From positions 3,282,031 to 3,346,030 of the forward strand of contig NZ_CP150277.1 in NCBI RefSeq assembly GCF_037977385.1: a stretch of DNA of 64,000 nt. Reading direction: 5' to 3'. How positions within the stretch are numbered: the first letter of the stretch is position 1; each line of letters begins with the position of its first letter. Origin of the DNA: Terribacillus sp. FSL K6-0262. GTDB taxonomy: Bacteria; Bacillota; Bacilli; Bacillales; Amphibacillaceae. The position numbers and the translations under genes are program-made. This document shows, in pieces, positions 35,504 through 44,893 of the stretch. The notes under the pieces were generated by a model. The model was not told the DNA's origin and ran no database searches. It was given only the letters and a program-made list of their open reading frames with translations.

Positions 35504-35706
35504 TGATACACAAACATTGGCAAGATGCTGAAACTATCAAACAAGTGGAATGTGTCCACACGAATGCAAAAAAATACGTAGTGAACACGACGCTTACGCA
35601 AGGCAAAATCTATGATGTCAAAAATGAAACGGAAGAATTCATCTTTATTGTCGACAATACGAATCGTGTCGGTGCTTTCCGTAAGGATTATTTCAAAGAA
35701 GTGTAA
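35500..35706 (+). CDS. DUF6501-like small protein
   Basis: A 68-residue protein with a pattern I associate with the DUF6501 family: HKHWQDAETIKQVECVHTN, then KYVVNTTLTQGKIYDVKNE and FIVDNTNRVG. It resembles small SH3-like barrels. The ATG at 35500 overlaps the AbrB-type stop by four bases; 35503 is an alternative ATG. Function unknown. Confidence 0.7.
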   Translation: MMIHKHWQDAETIKQVECVHTNAKKYVVNTTLTQGKIYDVKNETEEFIFIVDNTNRVGAFRKDYFKEV

Positions 35707-35718
35707 TAAACTGGCAAG

Positions 35719-35753
35719 AAAAAGGCTAACCTAGTAGAGGTCAGCCTTTTTTT
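35719..35753 (+). terminator. Terminator of the TerC operon
   Basis: AAAAAGGCTAACCT pairs with AGGTCAGCCTTTTTTT, one mismatch. Confidence 0.85.
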
Positions 35754-35837
35754 GTTGACTCTTGTTTTACAAAGCTTGTAATTGTTCGATGGTTAACCGA
35801 TAATAAGGCTAAGCATAGCTAGAAGGAGATGGGGCTT

Positions 35838-36389
35838 GTGAAAAGGATCATTCTTGTTCGTCATTGTAATGCAGAAGGACAGCACAAAGACTCGCCGCTG
35901 ACATACGAAGGTATTAGCGAAGCCCGGATGCTCGCGGCTTTTTTGAAACGGCTGGATTATCCGATCCAGCGTATCCTCTCCAGTCCCTTCTTCCGGGCCG
36001 TCGAGACAATCAAGCCTTTCGCTGATGCTGCCGATATCCCGATAGAACTGGATCGAAGGCTGCAGGAGCGTATTTTGAGCGAAGAGCCTGTCGATGATTG
36101 GCTGGAAGTCTTGGAAGAATCATTTGCTGATTTTGATTTGCGGCTTCCTGGCGGTGAATCATCGAATGACGCCAGAAAGCGGGTACGCAGCCTGCTTGAT
36201 GAGCTTGAGGCAGAAGAGCAGCTTGAGAACGTCGTTTTGGTGACTCACGGCAACCTCCTTGCAATTTTACTAAAGGAATTCCAGACGGATATTGGGTTCT
36301 CCCATTGGAAAGGCTTCACGAACCCCGATGTGTTCCTGGTCCAGCGTGAAGCTGGCAGCTATATGGTGGAACGTATCTGGAATGCTTAA
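35838..36389 (+). CDS. Histidine phosphatase superfamily protein
   Basis: A 183-residue phosphoglycerate-mutase-like phosphatase. The phosphoacceptor motif is LVRHCNAEGQ near residue 6, RHC in place of the usual RHG, with the partner histidine in VTHGNLLAI near 140 and LSSPFFRAVET near 50. The GTG at 35838 is 9 bases from AAGGAG; ATG 35829 is inside the ribosome site. Substrate cannot be inferred. Its stop overlaps the stop of the converging M14 gene by three bases. Confidence 0.85.
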   Translation: MKRIILVRHCNAEGQHKDSPLTYEGISEARMLAAFLKRLDYPIQRILSSPFFRAVETIKPFADAADIPIELDRRLQERILSEEPVDDWLEVLEESFADFDLRLPGGESSNDARKRVRSLLDELEAEEQLENVVLVTHGNLLAILLKEFQTDIGFSHWKGFTNPDVFLVQREAGSYMVERIWNA

Positions 36390-37573
36390 ATTTTCTCGCT
36401 CGTAAGTACGACCATCAATAGGATGGGCAGTTTTTCATAGATTGTATCGACTTGTTCGATGGGCAGGGGATTTTTTCCTCTGCCCAATTCCATTGTAAAG
36501 CCCGGCCGCCTGTAAGAAGCAATGTACCAATCCTTGAAGCCAGCGTAGTTATCCAGTTCCTTTACACCTTTGTATCCGCTGAGCTGCTCCATCTGTGATA
36601 CCATCCTCGCAGCGCTTGGGGGCTCTTTTTCCTCAAAGCTCCAGTAAATTTCCTCTCCTTGCGTGTGCAGCGCAACGACTGAATCAAAATCTCCTGCCTT
36701 GACAAGCTCATACATACCGATCGATTCCGGTTCAGTCAATGGAGTCCGGCCCGGGAAATCACGGGGACCTGGAAGCTTCGGTTTCCGCACCTGCTCATAT
36801 TCCCATTTGGCGGGATATTGCTTATTCAAATCGACTCCGATTATATTTGCCTTCCATCCTTTGAAATCATCGGAACCTTCATTCAAAAAAAGGACAAGTT
36901 CTTCATACTCATGTGCCGTCCTGCTGCCATGGATGACAAGATCGACTCCGTCCGGGTTCACCATCGGAACGATCGAAAGCGTCACATCCTGATATAATTT
37001 GCTTGCCGGATAACCGAATAGCTTCTTATCATGGGTGACGGCCAGCAAGTAGTCATTGACGAAACGCATCAGGGCCAAGGAAGTGATCCATTCATTACCG
37101 TGGAAACTGGCGTTTATATGAATATGTCTCTTTCCCTTGCCGATTTGCAGCTCTGTCACCGGTTTCCCCAGTATGGACTTGTAAATCGTACGCATCCTCA
37201 TAAAAGGGAAAAGCTGGTGAAGGAATTGGATATCCTGAAGACAGATAGCATAATCGTAGGGCTGTCGGAAGCATGTCACTGGCTGGGTCACCCGTTGAGG
37301 ATATGTGAGTTTTTCGCCGGCAGGGAAATAATCAGTATCATACAGCAGGTGGACAAGCCGGAGAGGAAAATGAAAGGCAGCTGCTAATTCCGCGTCTGTC
37401 ATATCCTTATCCAGGATGACAGATCTGGGAGCATAGCCAGGCACCTGTATTGGCTGTTGCGGCTTTACATGGGTCGAAAGAAACGGATTCGCTGCAAAAA
37501 GTACATATGTCGGAAGGTGGAACAGTGTCGCTATCGTGCTCAATTGACAGCCTTTCTGCAGTGTCAATTCCAT
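36386..37573 (-). CDS. M14 family peptidase, gamma-D-glutamyl-L-diamino acid endopeptidase I-like
   Basis: A 395-residue zinc peptidase of the YqgT/ENP1 type, which cleaves cell-wall peptides. The N-terminal 90 residues resemble two degenerate LysM repeats (GCQLSTIATLFHLPTYVLFAAN, shown as GCQLSTIATLFHLPT, and ILDKDMTDAELAAAF). The catalytic domain has zinc ligands in NASFHGNEW and VALHTQGEE and the catalytic Glu in FTMELGRG. ATG 37573 follows AAAAGGAGGCGATCCAG. No signal peptide is visible, so it probably acts inside the mother cell or cytoplasm. Monocistronic. Confidence 0.88.
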   Translation of the reverse strand: MELTLQKGCQLSTIATLFHLPTYVLFAANPFLSTHVKPQQPIQVPGYAPRSVILDKDMTDAELAAAFHFPLRLVHLLYDTDYFPAGEKLTYPQRVTQPVTCFRQPYDYAICLQDIQFLHQLFPFMRMRTIYKSILGKPVTELQIGKGKRHIHINASFHGNEWITSLALMRFVNDYLLAVTHDKKLFGYPASKLYQDVTLSIVPMVNPDGVDLVIHGSRTAHEYEELVLFLNEGSDDFKGWKANIIGVDLNKQYPAKWEYEQVRKPKLPGPRDFPGRTPLTEPESIGMYELVKAGDFDSVVALHTQGEEIYWSFEEKEPPSAARMVSQMEQLSGYKGVKELDNYAGFKDWYIASYRRPGFTMELGRGKNPLPIEQVDTIYEKLPILLMVVLTSEKI

Positions 37574-37659
37574 CTGGATCGCCTCCTTTTGTACATTGTA
37601 TGTCAAGTATGAAGTAATTATGGGGATGGGGCAAGCTGTCAAATTGTTGAGTACGCCCG

Positions 37660-37688
37660 TTGTTATTATCGAATATTGTTGTTATAAT
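37660..37688 (+). promoter_or_regulatory. SigA promoter of the ferredoxin gene
   Basis: TTGTTA, 17-base spacer, TATAAT. It predicts a leader of about 113 bases. Confidence 0.6.
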
Positions 37689-37807
37689 TTGAATCGATAG
37701 GGTATAAATACATATAGTTCGTTTGTATTTTGCGAAGTCGCAGTATACCTGGAAAGAAACCGAGTCTAATGGCCGGTTCATTCATAGTAGTAGAGGAGGC
37801 TGTACAC

Positions 37808-38047
37808 ATGGCTTTTGTCATCACTTCCCCATGTGAAACGGAAAAAGCCGGCGAATGCATGGAAGTTTGCCCGGTTGACTGTATCGCGGAAGGCAAAGAT
37901 ATGTTCTATATCGATCCTGACATTTGCATCGATTGCGGTGCTTGTGAAGCGGTATGCCCAGTTGAAGCGATCTTCATGGAAGATGAGGTACCAGCGGAAG
38001 AAACCAAGTACATTGAAATCAACCGCAAATTCTTCCAGGAAAACTAA
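37808..38047 (+). CDS. fdx: Seven-iron type ferredoxin
   Basis: A 79-residue electron carrier. Cys9-x7-Cys17-x3-Cys21-Pro and Cys25 are followed by Cys40-x2-Cys43-x2-Cys46-x3-Cys50-Pro. The first cluster has no second Cys where a [4Fe-4S] site needs CxxC, so it probably holds a [3Fe-4S] and one [4Fe-4S] cluster, like Azotobacter FdI and other seven-iron ferredoxins. The C-terminal IFMEDEVPAE motif also matches that class. ATG follows GAGGAGG. Monocistronic. Confidence 0.9.
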   Translation: MAFVITSPCETEKAGECMEVCPVDCIAEGKDMFYIDPDICIDCGACEAVCPVEAIFMEDEVPAEETKYIEINRKFFQEN

Positions 38048-38050
38048 GCA

Positions 38051-38080
38051 GATCCACTGCCAAGAGGCAGTGGATTTTTT
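38051..38080 (+). terminator. Terminator of ferredoxin gene
   Basis: ATCCACTGCC pairs with GGCAGTGGAT, followed by TTTTT. Confidence 0.85.
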
Positions 38081-38205
38081 GTTATCTTTAAAGGGGTCAT
38101 CCGCTTTACGTCTGATGGCAAGCATGAACCATAGCAGCCTGACCTTCTTTAAAATCGGCTGATCAGGGAAGGGGCAGCTGTCAAAGACCTGAATAAAGCC
38201 GACTA

Positions 38206-38234
38206 AAAAAGCCCGGCAGTGAAGCCGGGTTTTC
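38206..38234 (-). terminator. Terminator of acylphosphatase gene
   Basis: CCCGGC pairs with GCCGGG; on the minus strand the stem is followed by six T. Confidence 0.8.
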
Positions 38235-38505
38235 ATCTTACTTCAAAACGTTCAAAACCTTGCTGTTTTTCTAAGTATACGACATCCACCTTCTTAACCT
38301 TCACAAACCGATTAGGGCCCTTCCTTATTTCATTGATGAACTTTTCCACACGCTCCGGATCTCCCTCGACATACACTTGGACTGTCCCGTTGGCTTCATT
38401 CCGTACATATCCCGCCAACCCGAGATCACGGGCTATTTCTGCTGCTGACAGACGGAAGCCGACGCCCTGGACTTTCCCGCCGACTACCATTTGTACACAT
38501 TTCAT
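38233..38505 (-). CDS. acyP: Acylphosphatase
   Basis: A 90-residue enzyme that hydrolyses carboxyl-phosphate bonds such as acetyl- or acyl-phosphate. The catalytic Arg18 (GKVQGVGFR) and Asn36 (GYVRNEANGTVQV) are both present. AAGGAGGCGG precedes the ATG. Monocistronic with a terminator. It could influence acyl-phosphate pools used by PlsY-type enzymes, but no linkage is visible. Confidence 0.95.
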   Translation of the reverse strand: MKCVQMVVGGKVQGVGFRLSAAEIARDLGLAGYVRNEANGTVQVYVEGDPERVEKFINEIRKGPNRFVKVKKVDVVYLEKQQGFERFEVR

Positions 38506-38619
38506 CTCTATACCGCCTCCTTACAAAAAGTCTTCCCTGATAGCGTATACAGAAAACATCTGATTAACACGTCATTTCTTTGGCAAAAATGGTGCTATTA
38601 CAACACATGGAGGATAAGA

Positions 38620-40137
38620 ATGACACATAATAAAAGTTATTGGCGTGAAAAGACGGAAATTCCAGAGTTTGAATCGCTGCGTTATGACACCGAAAGCGAA
38701 ATCGTCATTGTCGGCGGAGGCATCACCGGCATCGTTACGGGATATATGCTGGCCAAAGAAGGTCGTCAAGTGACCATCCTCGAGGCAGATAGTCTTTATA
38801 GCGGTACGACCGGCTATACGACAGCAAAGCTCACGGCACAGCATGGGCTGATTTATGATGAATATATCCAGCATTTCAATACAGATACGGCTAAGACGCA
38901 TTATGAAGCGTGCATGGACGCAATCGCTTTTGTCAAGGAAACGACAGCGGCACATGGCATTGATTGCAATCTGACGAAACAGGATGCCTATGTCTATACC
39001 AAGGAAAAGCAAAACGTCCATAAATTGGAGACAGAGCATGAGGCATATCAGAAGCTTGGTATACAGGGGGAACTCTCGGACACCATACCGCTTCCCTTTG
39101 AAATAGAAAAGGCATTGATCATGAAAGACCAGTACCAGTATCACCCGCTGAAATTCCTCAATGGTTTGCTGCATGTATTCCTCGATAATGGAGGGAAAGT
39201 ATATACCGATACTCCGGTTGATACAATCGAAGAAGGAAAGGATACGACCGTTGTAACGAAGAACGGGTTGAAAGTGACGTGTAAGAAGGTTGTGGTCGCC
39301 TCCCATTTCCCTTTTTATGATGGACAGGGCTTTTACTTTGCCAGATTATATCAGGATCGCTCCTATGTGGTGGCCGCAAAGCCAAAGAACCCTTATCCCG
39401 GCGGCATGTATATCAATGCCGACACGCCTTCCCGATCCATCCGCAGTATCGAAACAGAGGAACATGGCACCTTGCTCCTGATCGGCGGTGAGTCCCACCG
39501 TACAGGCGAGGGGCATCCTGAAGAAATGTATTATAAAGAATTGACGGACTTCGCAGCTTATCTGGGCACGGAAACACCAATCTATATGTGGTCCGCACAA
39601 GATATCGTCACATTGGATAATCTCCCTTATATAGGATATATAAGCAAAGGCAACGATAATATCTTGGTCGCCACAGGCTATCGTAAATGGGGCATGACCA
39701 GCAGTATCGTTGCCGGGTTGGAAATAGCATCTCTTATCGATTCAGGTATCAGCCGCTACAAAAATATTTATCAGCCATCCAGGTTTCACGCCGACCCGGA
39801 TTTGGGTAGTGTAACTAAGAATGTAATGGAAGTGGCGAAGGAATTCATAGTTGGGAAACTGGAACAGCCCTATGAATATGTCCCGCACCTGAAGCGGGGC
39901 GAAGCAACCAAAGTCCGGTTCAACGGTCTGCTCCTTGGTGTCTATAAAGACGAAAACGGAGAAATACATCAAGTGGATACGACTTGTACCCATATGAAAT
40001 GTGAGGTTAATTGGAACAGTGCAGAATCCAGCTGGGACTGTCCTTGCCATGGATCACGTTTTACCGGTACAGGCGAAGTGATCGAAGGCCCGGCCAAAAA
40101 ACCGCTGAAAAAATTGGATCGAGGGCTGAACAGTTAA
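38620..40137 (+). CDS. FAD-dependent oxidoreductase with C-terminal Rieske domain (YhfW-like)
   Basis: A 505-residue enzyme. The N-terminal half is a DAO-family flavoprotein with dinucleotide motif IVGGGITGIVTGY near residue 28 and TGYTTAKLTAQHG. The C-terminal about 90 residues hold a Rieske [2Fe-2S] site CTHMKCEV and CPCHGSRF. B. subtilis YhfW has the same architecture; substrate unknown. ATG 38620 follows GGAGGATAAGA. Its stop lies inside the first repeat of the PhoP-box-like element upstream of sqdB. Confidence 0.92.
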   Translation: MTHNKSYWREKTEIPEFESLRYDTESEIVIVGGGITGIVTGYMLAKEGRQVTILEADSLYSGTTGYTTAKLTAQHGLIYDEYIQHFNTDTAKTHYEACMDAIAFVKETTAAHGIDCNLTKQDAYVYTKEKQNVHKLETEHEAYQKLGIQGELSDTIPLPFEIEKALIMKDQYQYHPLKFLNGLLHVFLDNGGKVYTDTPVDTIEEGKDTTVVTKNGLKVTCKKVVVASHFPFYDGQGFYFARLYQDRSYVVAAKPKNPYPGGMYINADTPSRSIRSIETEEHGTLLLIGGESHRTGEGHPEEMYYKELTDFAAYLGTETPIYMWSAQDIVTLDNLPYIGYISKGNDNILVATGYRKWGMTSSIVAGLEIASLIDSGISRYKNIYQPSRFHADPDLGSVTKNVMEVAKEFIVGKLEQPYEYVPHLKRGEATKVRFNGLLLGVYKDENGEIHQVDTTCTHMKCEVNWNSAESSWDCPCHGSRFTGTGEVIEGPAKKPLKKLDRGLNS

Positions 40138-40172
40138 CAACTTGTTTACACTATCTCAAACCTTCCTTTACA
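40134..40172 (+). promoter_or_regulatory. PhoP-box-like direct repeats upstream of sqdB
   Basis: TTAACA (40134), TTTACA (40145), TCAAAC (40156) and TTTACA (40167) are spaced exactly 5 bases apart, an 11-base period. Three match the Bacillus PhoP half-site TT(A/T)ACA and the third is degenerate. Four such repeats make the known PhoP core box. The element lies about 33-71 bases upstream of the sqdB -10 hexamer at 40205, a little farther than usual. PhoP control is inferred. Confidence 0.6.
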
Positions 40173-40195
40173 CCATATTATTTTTAATCGCAGCA

Positions 40196-40219
40196 TCGTT
40201 AGCATATAATTGTTAACGA
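40196..40219 (+). promoter_or_regulatory. sqdB -10 region inside an inverted repeat
   Basis: A perfect -10 TATAAT (40205-40210) is flanked by the arms TCGTTA and TAACGA, 12 bases apart. The -35 region is poor, as expected for an activator-dependent promoter. The repeat could be an operator. Confidence 0.45.
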
Positions 40220-40254
40220 ACGTACCAAGAAATGTTGATGTCACAGGAGGATGA

Positions 40255-41406
<1,152 letters not shown>

Positions 41407-41415
41407 GGGCATACG

Positions 41416-42570
41416 GTGAAAATCGTCATCATCACCGAGACATTCCTGCCATCCACGGACGGTGTCGTCACCCGGCTCACCGAAGCGATCAAGTTCCTCC
41501 GCAGCCAGAAGCATGAAGTCGTCGTCATCGCTCCCGATTTAGGTGTTACCGAATACGAAGGCGCGCTTGTCGAAGGAGTAGGGACGGTGACGATGCCATT
41601 TTACCGTTCCAAGAAGTTTTCCTTGCCGACAAGACGCATCAAGACTTTACTTGAAAAGCATCAGCCGGATCTCGTGCATGTGGCGAATCCAGCCCTGGTC
41701 GGGATAGCAGGAATCTATTATGCGCACAAGAAGGGTTTGCCGCTATTGGCATCCTATCATACGCATATACCGAAATACCTGGATTACTATAAGTTCTACA
41801 AACCCTTGAAACCATTATTTTGGTGGCATTTCCGCAAGCTTCATAATACAGCTGACTTGAATCTGTGTACGTCGGCTGCCATTAAACAGGAGCTTGACGA
41901 GCATGGCTTCGAGCGTATGCATGTCCTGCGCAGAGGCGTGGATGTGGAGAAGCGCCATCCGGCTTATTATTCACAAGGCATGCGTGAGCGGCTTTTGCAA
42001 GGGCATCGCGGGAAAAAATTGCTCATATTTGTAGGCAGGCTGGCAATCGAGAAGGAAATCCATAAGATTCGTCCATTGCTGGATGAGCGGGATGATCTGG
42101 CATTAGCCATCATCGGCGATGGACCAGCCCGGAAAGAACTGGAGAGGGTATTCGAAGGGACGAATACATTGTTTACCGGCTTTCTCCATGGGGAAGAGCT
42201 GTCGCAGGCATTCGCTTCTGCCGATGCCTTTATTTTCCCGTCCATTACCGAGACGCTGGGTTTGGTCATCTTGGAAGCAATGGCTTCCGGTCTCCCTGTC
42301 CTTGCAGCCAAAAGCGGACCAACATTGGAACAGATCGAGGAAAGCAAAACAGGATTCCTTTTTGAAAACGAAAATGTCGCCAGCATGAGTCACGCAGTCG
42401 GTAAACTGGATGATCAAGAATTAGTGGCAAAAATGAAAAAGAATGTGCGAATGGAAGCGGAGAAGCATTCCTGGAAAAATGCATCCAGCGAATTATTCGA
42501 TTTCTATTTAGCAACCATCCAAGCAAGAACACCCGTATATCAAGCAGTGCAGAACCCGAGCTCCAGATAA
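41416..42570 (+). CDS. sqdX: Sulfoquinovosyltransferase (SqdX/SQD2-like GT4)
   Basis: Transfers sulfoquinovose from UDP-sulfoquinovose to diacylglycerol, giving SQDG in the membrane. The 384-residue GT4 protein carries the SqdX-type N-terminus (TETFLPSTDGVVTRLTEAI), LASYHTHIPKYLDYY near residue 112, NLCTSAAIKQEL near 152, LRRGVDVEKRHP near 175 and the donor-site ITETLGLVILEAMASG near 275. GTG 41416 follows AGGGGCATACG. A generic GT4 assignment is the alternative, but linkage to sqdB makes this call strong. Confidence 0.92.
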   Translation: MKIVIITETFLPSTDGVVTRLTEAIKFLRSQKHEVVVIAPDLGVTEYEGALVEGVGTVTMPFYRSKKFSLPTRRIKTLLEKHQPDLVHVANPALVGIAGIYYAHKKGLPLLASYHTHIPKYLDYYKFYKPLKPLFWWHFRKLHNTADLNLCTSAAIKQELDEHGFERMHVLRRGVDVEKRHPAYYSQGMRERLLQGHRGKKLLIFVGRLAIEKEIHKIRPLLDERDDLALAIIGDGPARKELERVFEGTNTLFTGFLHGEELSQAFASADAFIFPSITETLGLVILEAMASGLPVLAAKSGPTLEQIEESKTGFLFENENVASMSHAVGKLDDQELVAKMKKNVRMEAEKHSWKNASSELFDFYLATIQARTPVYQAVQNPSSR

Positions 42571-42585
42571 CGGAGCCGGGTTTTT
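42553..42585 (+). terminator. Terminator of sqdBX
   Basis: AACCCGAGCTCC pairs with GGAGCCGGGTT (one mismatch) and is followed by TTTTT; it overlaps the sqdX stop. Confidence 0.8.
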
Positions 42586-42650
42586 GCATGTTTAGGAGTT
42601 TTATCTTATGGTAAACAATAAGAAAAAGCACATGAAATGAGGTTCACAGC

Positions 42651-42743
42651 ATGAAATTCTTCAAAGGGCTGCTAATTGGGACCTTGCTGTCTATTCCATT
42701 CTGGATAGTGCTGATTTATTTACTTTTTTTCCGTAAAGGTTGA
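42651..42743 (+). CDS. Possible 30-residue membrane peptide
   Basis: A short frame encoding MKFFKGLLIGTLLSIPFWI and LIYLLFFRKG: a single hydrophobic helix with basic ends. GAGG lies 8 bases before the ATG, so translation is plausible. The quinone oxidoreductase gene starts 28 bases after its stop and may share a transcript. Function unknown. Confidence 0.5.
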   Translation: MKFFKGLLIGTLLSIPFWIVLIYLLFFRKG

Positions 42744-42771
42744 CAATAAAAGAAGAAAGGGAGTATTAGAT

Positions 42772-43743
42772 ATGAAAGCAATCACACTACAAGGTTTTGG
42801 CGGCACAGATCAACTTAAGCTTCAAGAAACCGAAAAACCAACCATCAAACCGGACGAAATTCTAGTTGCTGTAAAGGCATCGGCAATCAACCGTGCGGAT
42901 ATCGAAAAAAGAAAAGGAAATTACCCTTCCAGTGATTATGATCCGATTTTGGGATTGGAAATTGCTGGTGTTGTGGAAGAAGCAGGAGAGGAAGCAATCG
43001 GCTGGGAAAAAGGAGACCGTATATTCGGCTTGATTCCCTCCGGCGGCTACGCAGAATATGCTGTACTCAACAGCAAGCTGGCCATGCCGATTCCCGAGCA
43101 CTTGAGCTACGAGCAAGCAGCAGCTGTACCGGAAGTATTCCTGACAGCTTATCAGACACTGCATTGGCTGGGTGAATTGAAACAGGGGGAAACCGTCTTG
43201 ATCCATGCCGGCGCAAGCGGAGTCGGAACTGCAGCCATCCAGCTGGCTAAACAAGCAGGTGCAACAGTTGCAGTTACAGCTGGATCCCAGGAAAAACTTG
43301 ATTTCTGCAAGGAGCTTGGTGCCGACATCACAATCAACTATAAAAAAGAAGACTTTGCTGATAAATTAGCCGAAACCGGCGCTGATATCATTTTGGACTT
43401 TATTGGAGCGTCATATTGGGATCAGAATATCAAGACACTGAAAACGGATGGCAGACTGATCCTGATCGGATTCCTGGGCGGTACAGAACTGGAAAACGCA
43501 TCGATAACGCCGCTGCTTGCAAAACGCTTACATGTGAAAGGAACATTGCTAAGTACAAGGAGCGTTGAATATAAAGCAAAATTGACAGCAGATTTGATCG
43601 ATAATGTATTGCCGTTATTTGAATCGCAAGCAATCAAGCCGATTGTCGGCAAAGTATTTCCGTTGGCAGAAATAGCTGAAGCGCATGACTTTATGGAAAG
43701 CAATCAGAACATAGGTAAAATCGTATTGCATGTAGCAGATTAA
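42772..43743 (+). CDS. NADPH:quinone oxidoreductase family protein
   Basis: A 323-residue zinc-independent medium-chain dehydrogenase/reductase of the quinone oxidoreductase (PIG3-like) group. Marks are AITLQGFGGTDQLKL at the N-terminus, INRADIEKRKGNYP near residue 42, IHAGASGVGTAAIQLAKQ near 144 (the NADPH loop) and DFIGASYW. No zinc ligands are visible. GAAAGGGAG precedes the ATG. It may reduce quinones or enals; the substrate is not predictable. Confidence 0.9.
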   Translation: MKAITLQGFGGTDQLKLQETEKPTIKPDEILVAVKASAINRADIEKRKGNYPSSDYDPILGLEIAGVVEEAGEEAIGWEKGDRIFGLIPSGGYAEYAVLNSKLAMPIPEHLSYEQAAAVPEVFLTAYQTLHWLGELKQGETVLIHAGASGVGTAAIQLAKQAGATVAVTAGSQEKLDFCKELGADITINYKKEDFADKLAETGADIILDFIGASYWDQNIKTLKTDGRLILIGFLGGTELENASITPLLAKRLHVKGTLLSTRSVEYKAKLTADLIDNVLPLFESQAIKPIVGKVFPLAEIAEAHDFMESNQNIGKIVLHVAD

Positions 43744-43757
43744 TATGTAATATATAG

Positions 43758-43801
43758 AATCAGACTGCGTAAAGCGTTTGCTGTGCAGTCTGATTTTTTT
43801 G
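43758..43801 (+). terminator. Terminator of quinone oxidoreductase gene
   Basis: AATCAGACTGC pairs with GCAGTCTGATT, followed by TTTTT. Confidence 0.85.
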
Positions 43802-44429
43802 TTTTGTCTCACTATCTCAAGAATACTTAGATTATGAGACATAAGATGACGGTTTTCAATTACTTCCGATAATATATATTATGTAAACTAAGGAAAATAA
43901 AATAATTAAATGTGTAATACTTGAAACTATATTTGTACCTCTTCTCCATCATCATTCGATATGTACATGCTGCAGTCATGCCGCTATGCAATGTTGATAC
44001 TATCGTCAGATCTTCTGAGCTATTTACAGCTTTATATTTGGGCATCTGAATTCACTTCATGATCTTATTGCTACTAATTATTCGGCTATATAAATAATAC
44101 TTTAGCCAATATCATTCAGATTCCTTAAATCTCAAACCGCATTAGTTTCTTCTACGGAATGCAAATTACTGGTAATGCTGTGACAAGTTGATCCTGCATA
44201 TAATGATGATTTTATAGGATTTTTACCTTCGAATCAGTTGATCATTTGATATGTATCCTGAATATGCACTGGAAACTTTTGTAGAGTTATTGATGTAAAT
44301 CTGTCTCTTTATACTAACCCAAAAACCCCCTTTCTATCAGTGCATCCGCGAAAATGATGTCGCAGCAAACACATATTGGTGTCCTTGTATGCATTCTTCC
44401 TGCTGCATACTTTTCTTGGTTTATAAAGC
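43802..44429. other. AT-rich stretch without supported genes
   Basis: About 630 AT-rich bases. One minus-strand frame of 61 codons (43860-44045, beginning MPKYKAVNSSEDL) has no convincing ribosome site and its downstream half is low in complexity. No RNA structure of a known class was recognised. It may be a decayed region. Confidence 0.4.
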
Positions 44430-44460
44430 TTGACTTGAAGCTAACTATAAGGAGTAATAT
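44430..44460 (+). promoter_or_regulatory. MerR-type promoter with 19-base spacer
   Basis: TTGACT, 19 bases, TAATAT. The stretched spacer contains the imperfect dyad CTTGAAGCT-AACTATAAG (44434-44451). Both traits are typical of promoters that MerR-family proteins activate by untwisting DNA. It lies directly in front of the merR-family gene. Confidence 0.65.
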
Positions 44461-44487
44461 AGAGCAGGATGAAGTGAGGTGAAAAAG

Positions 44488-44874
44488 ATGTGTACGATAA
44501 CGGAAGCTGCAGTAAAAACAGGATTTTCAACCGGTACACTCCGTTATTATGAGCGAATCGGACTTGTGAAAAAGCCGCAGAGAAAGCCAAATGGCGTTCG
44601 TATATATACAAAAGGAGATATACAGCTGCTGCAAGCCCTTACCTGCTTAAAAGAAGCTGGTCTCTCATTGGGTGAGATTGCTTCCTTTATGAAAGATAAT
44701 GACTGGCATGAATTGGGGTTCTTGGACGGAGACGATATCTCCAATCGCAATAAAGTGCGTATCCTTGAGAATCATTTGCAGAAATTAGATGCCGAAAAGC
44801 AGCGTTTGGAGTCTGCTATAGCTTTAACACAGAAGAAACTGGCCAAATACAGCAAACTGTTTAACGAAAAATAG
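44488..44874 (+). CDS. MerR family transcriptional regulator
   Basis: A 128-residue MerR regulator. The N-terminal winged helix has the typical ITEAAVKTGFSTGTLRYYERIGLV, cited here as TGFSTGTLRYYERIGL, and a dimerisation coiled coil (KVRILENHLQKLDAEKQRL). No Cys-rich metal site is present, so it is unlikely to sense metals. ATG 44488 lies 5 bases after GAGGTGA; GTG 44479 is an alternative. It probably activates its own operon with the EamA transporter. Confidence 0.88.
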   Translation: MCTITEAAVKTGFSTGTLRYYERIGLVKKPQRKPNGVRIYTKGDIQLLQALTCLKEAGLSLGEIASFMKDNDWHELGFLDGDDISNRNKVRILENHLQKLDAEKQRLESAIALTQKKLAKYSKLFNEK

Positions 44875-44893
44875 AAGAAATGAAGGAATGAAC

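Noticed and set aside
43860..44045. 61-codon minus-strand frame MPKYKAVNSSEDL...
   Set aside because: No ribosome site of usual strength, AT-rich and without recognisable family; kept only as part of the intergenic description.
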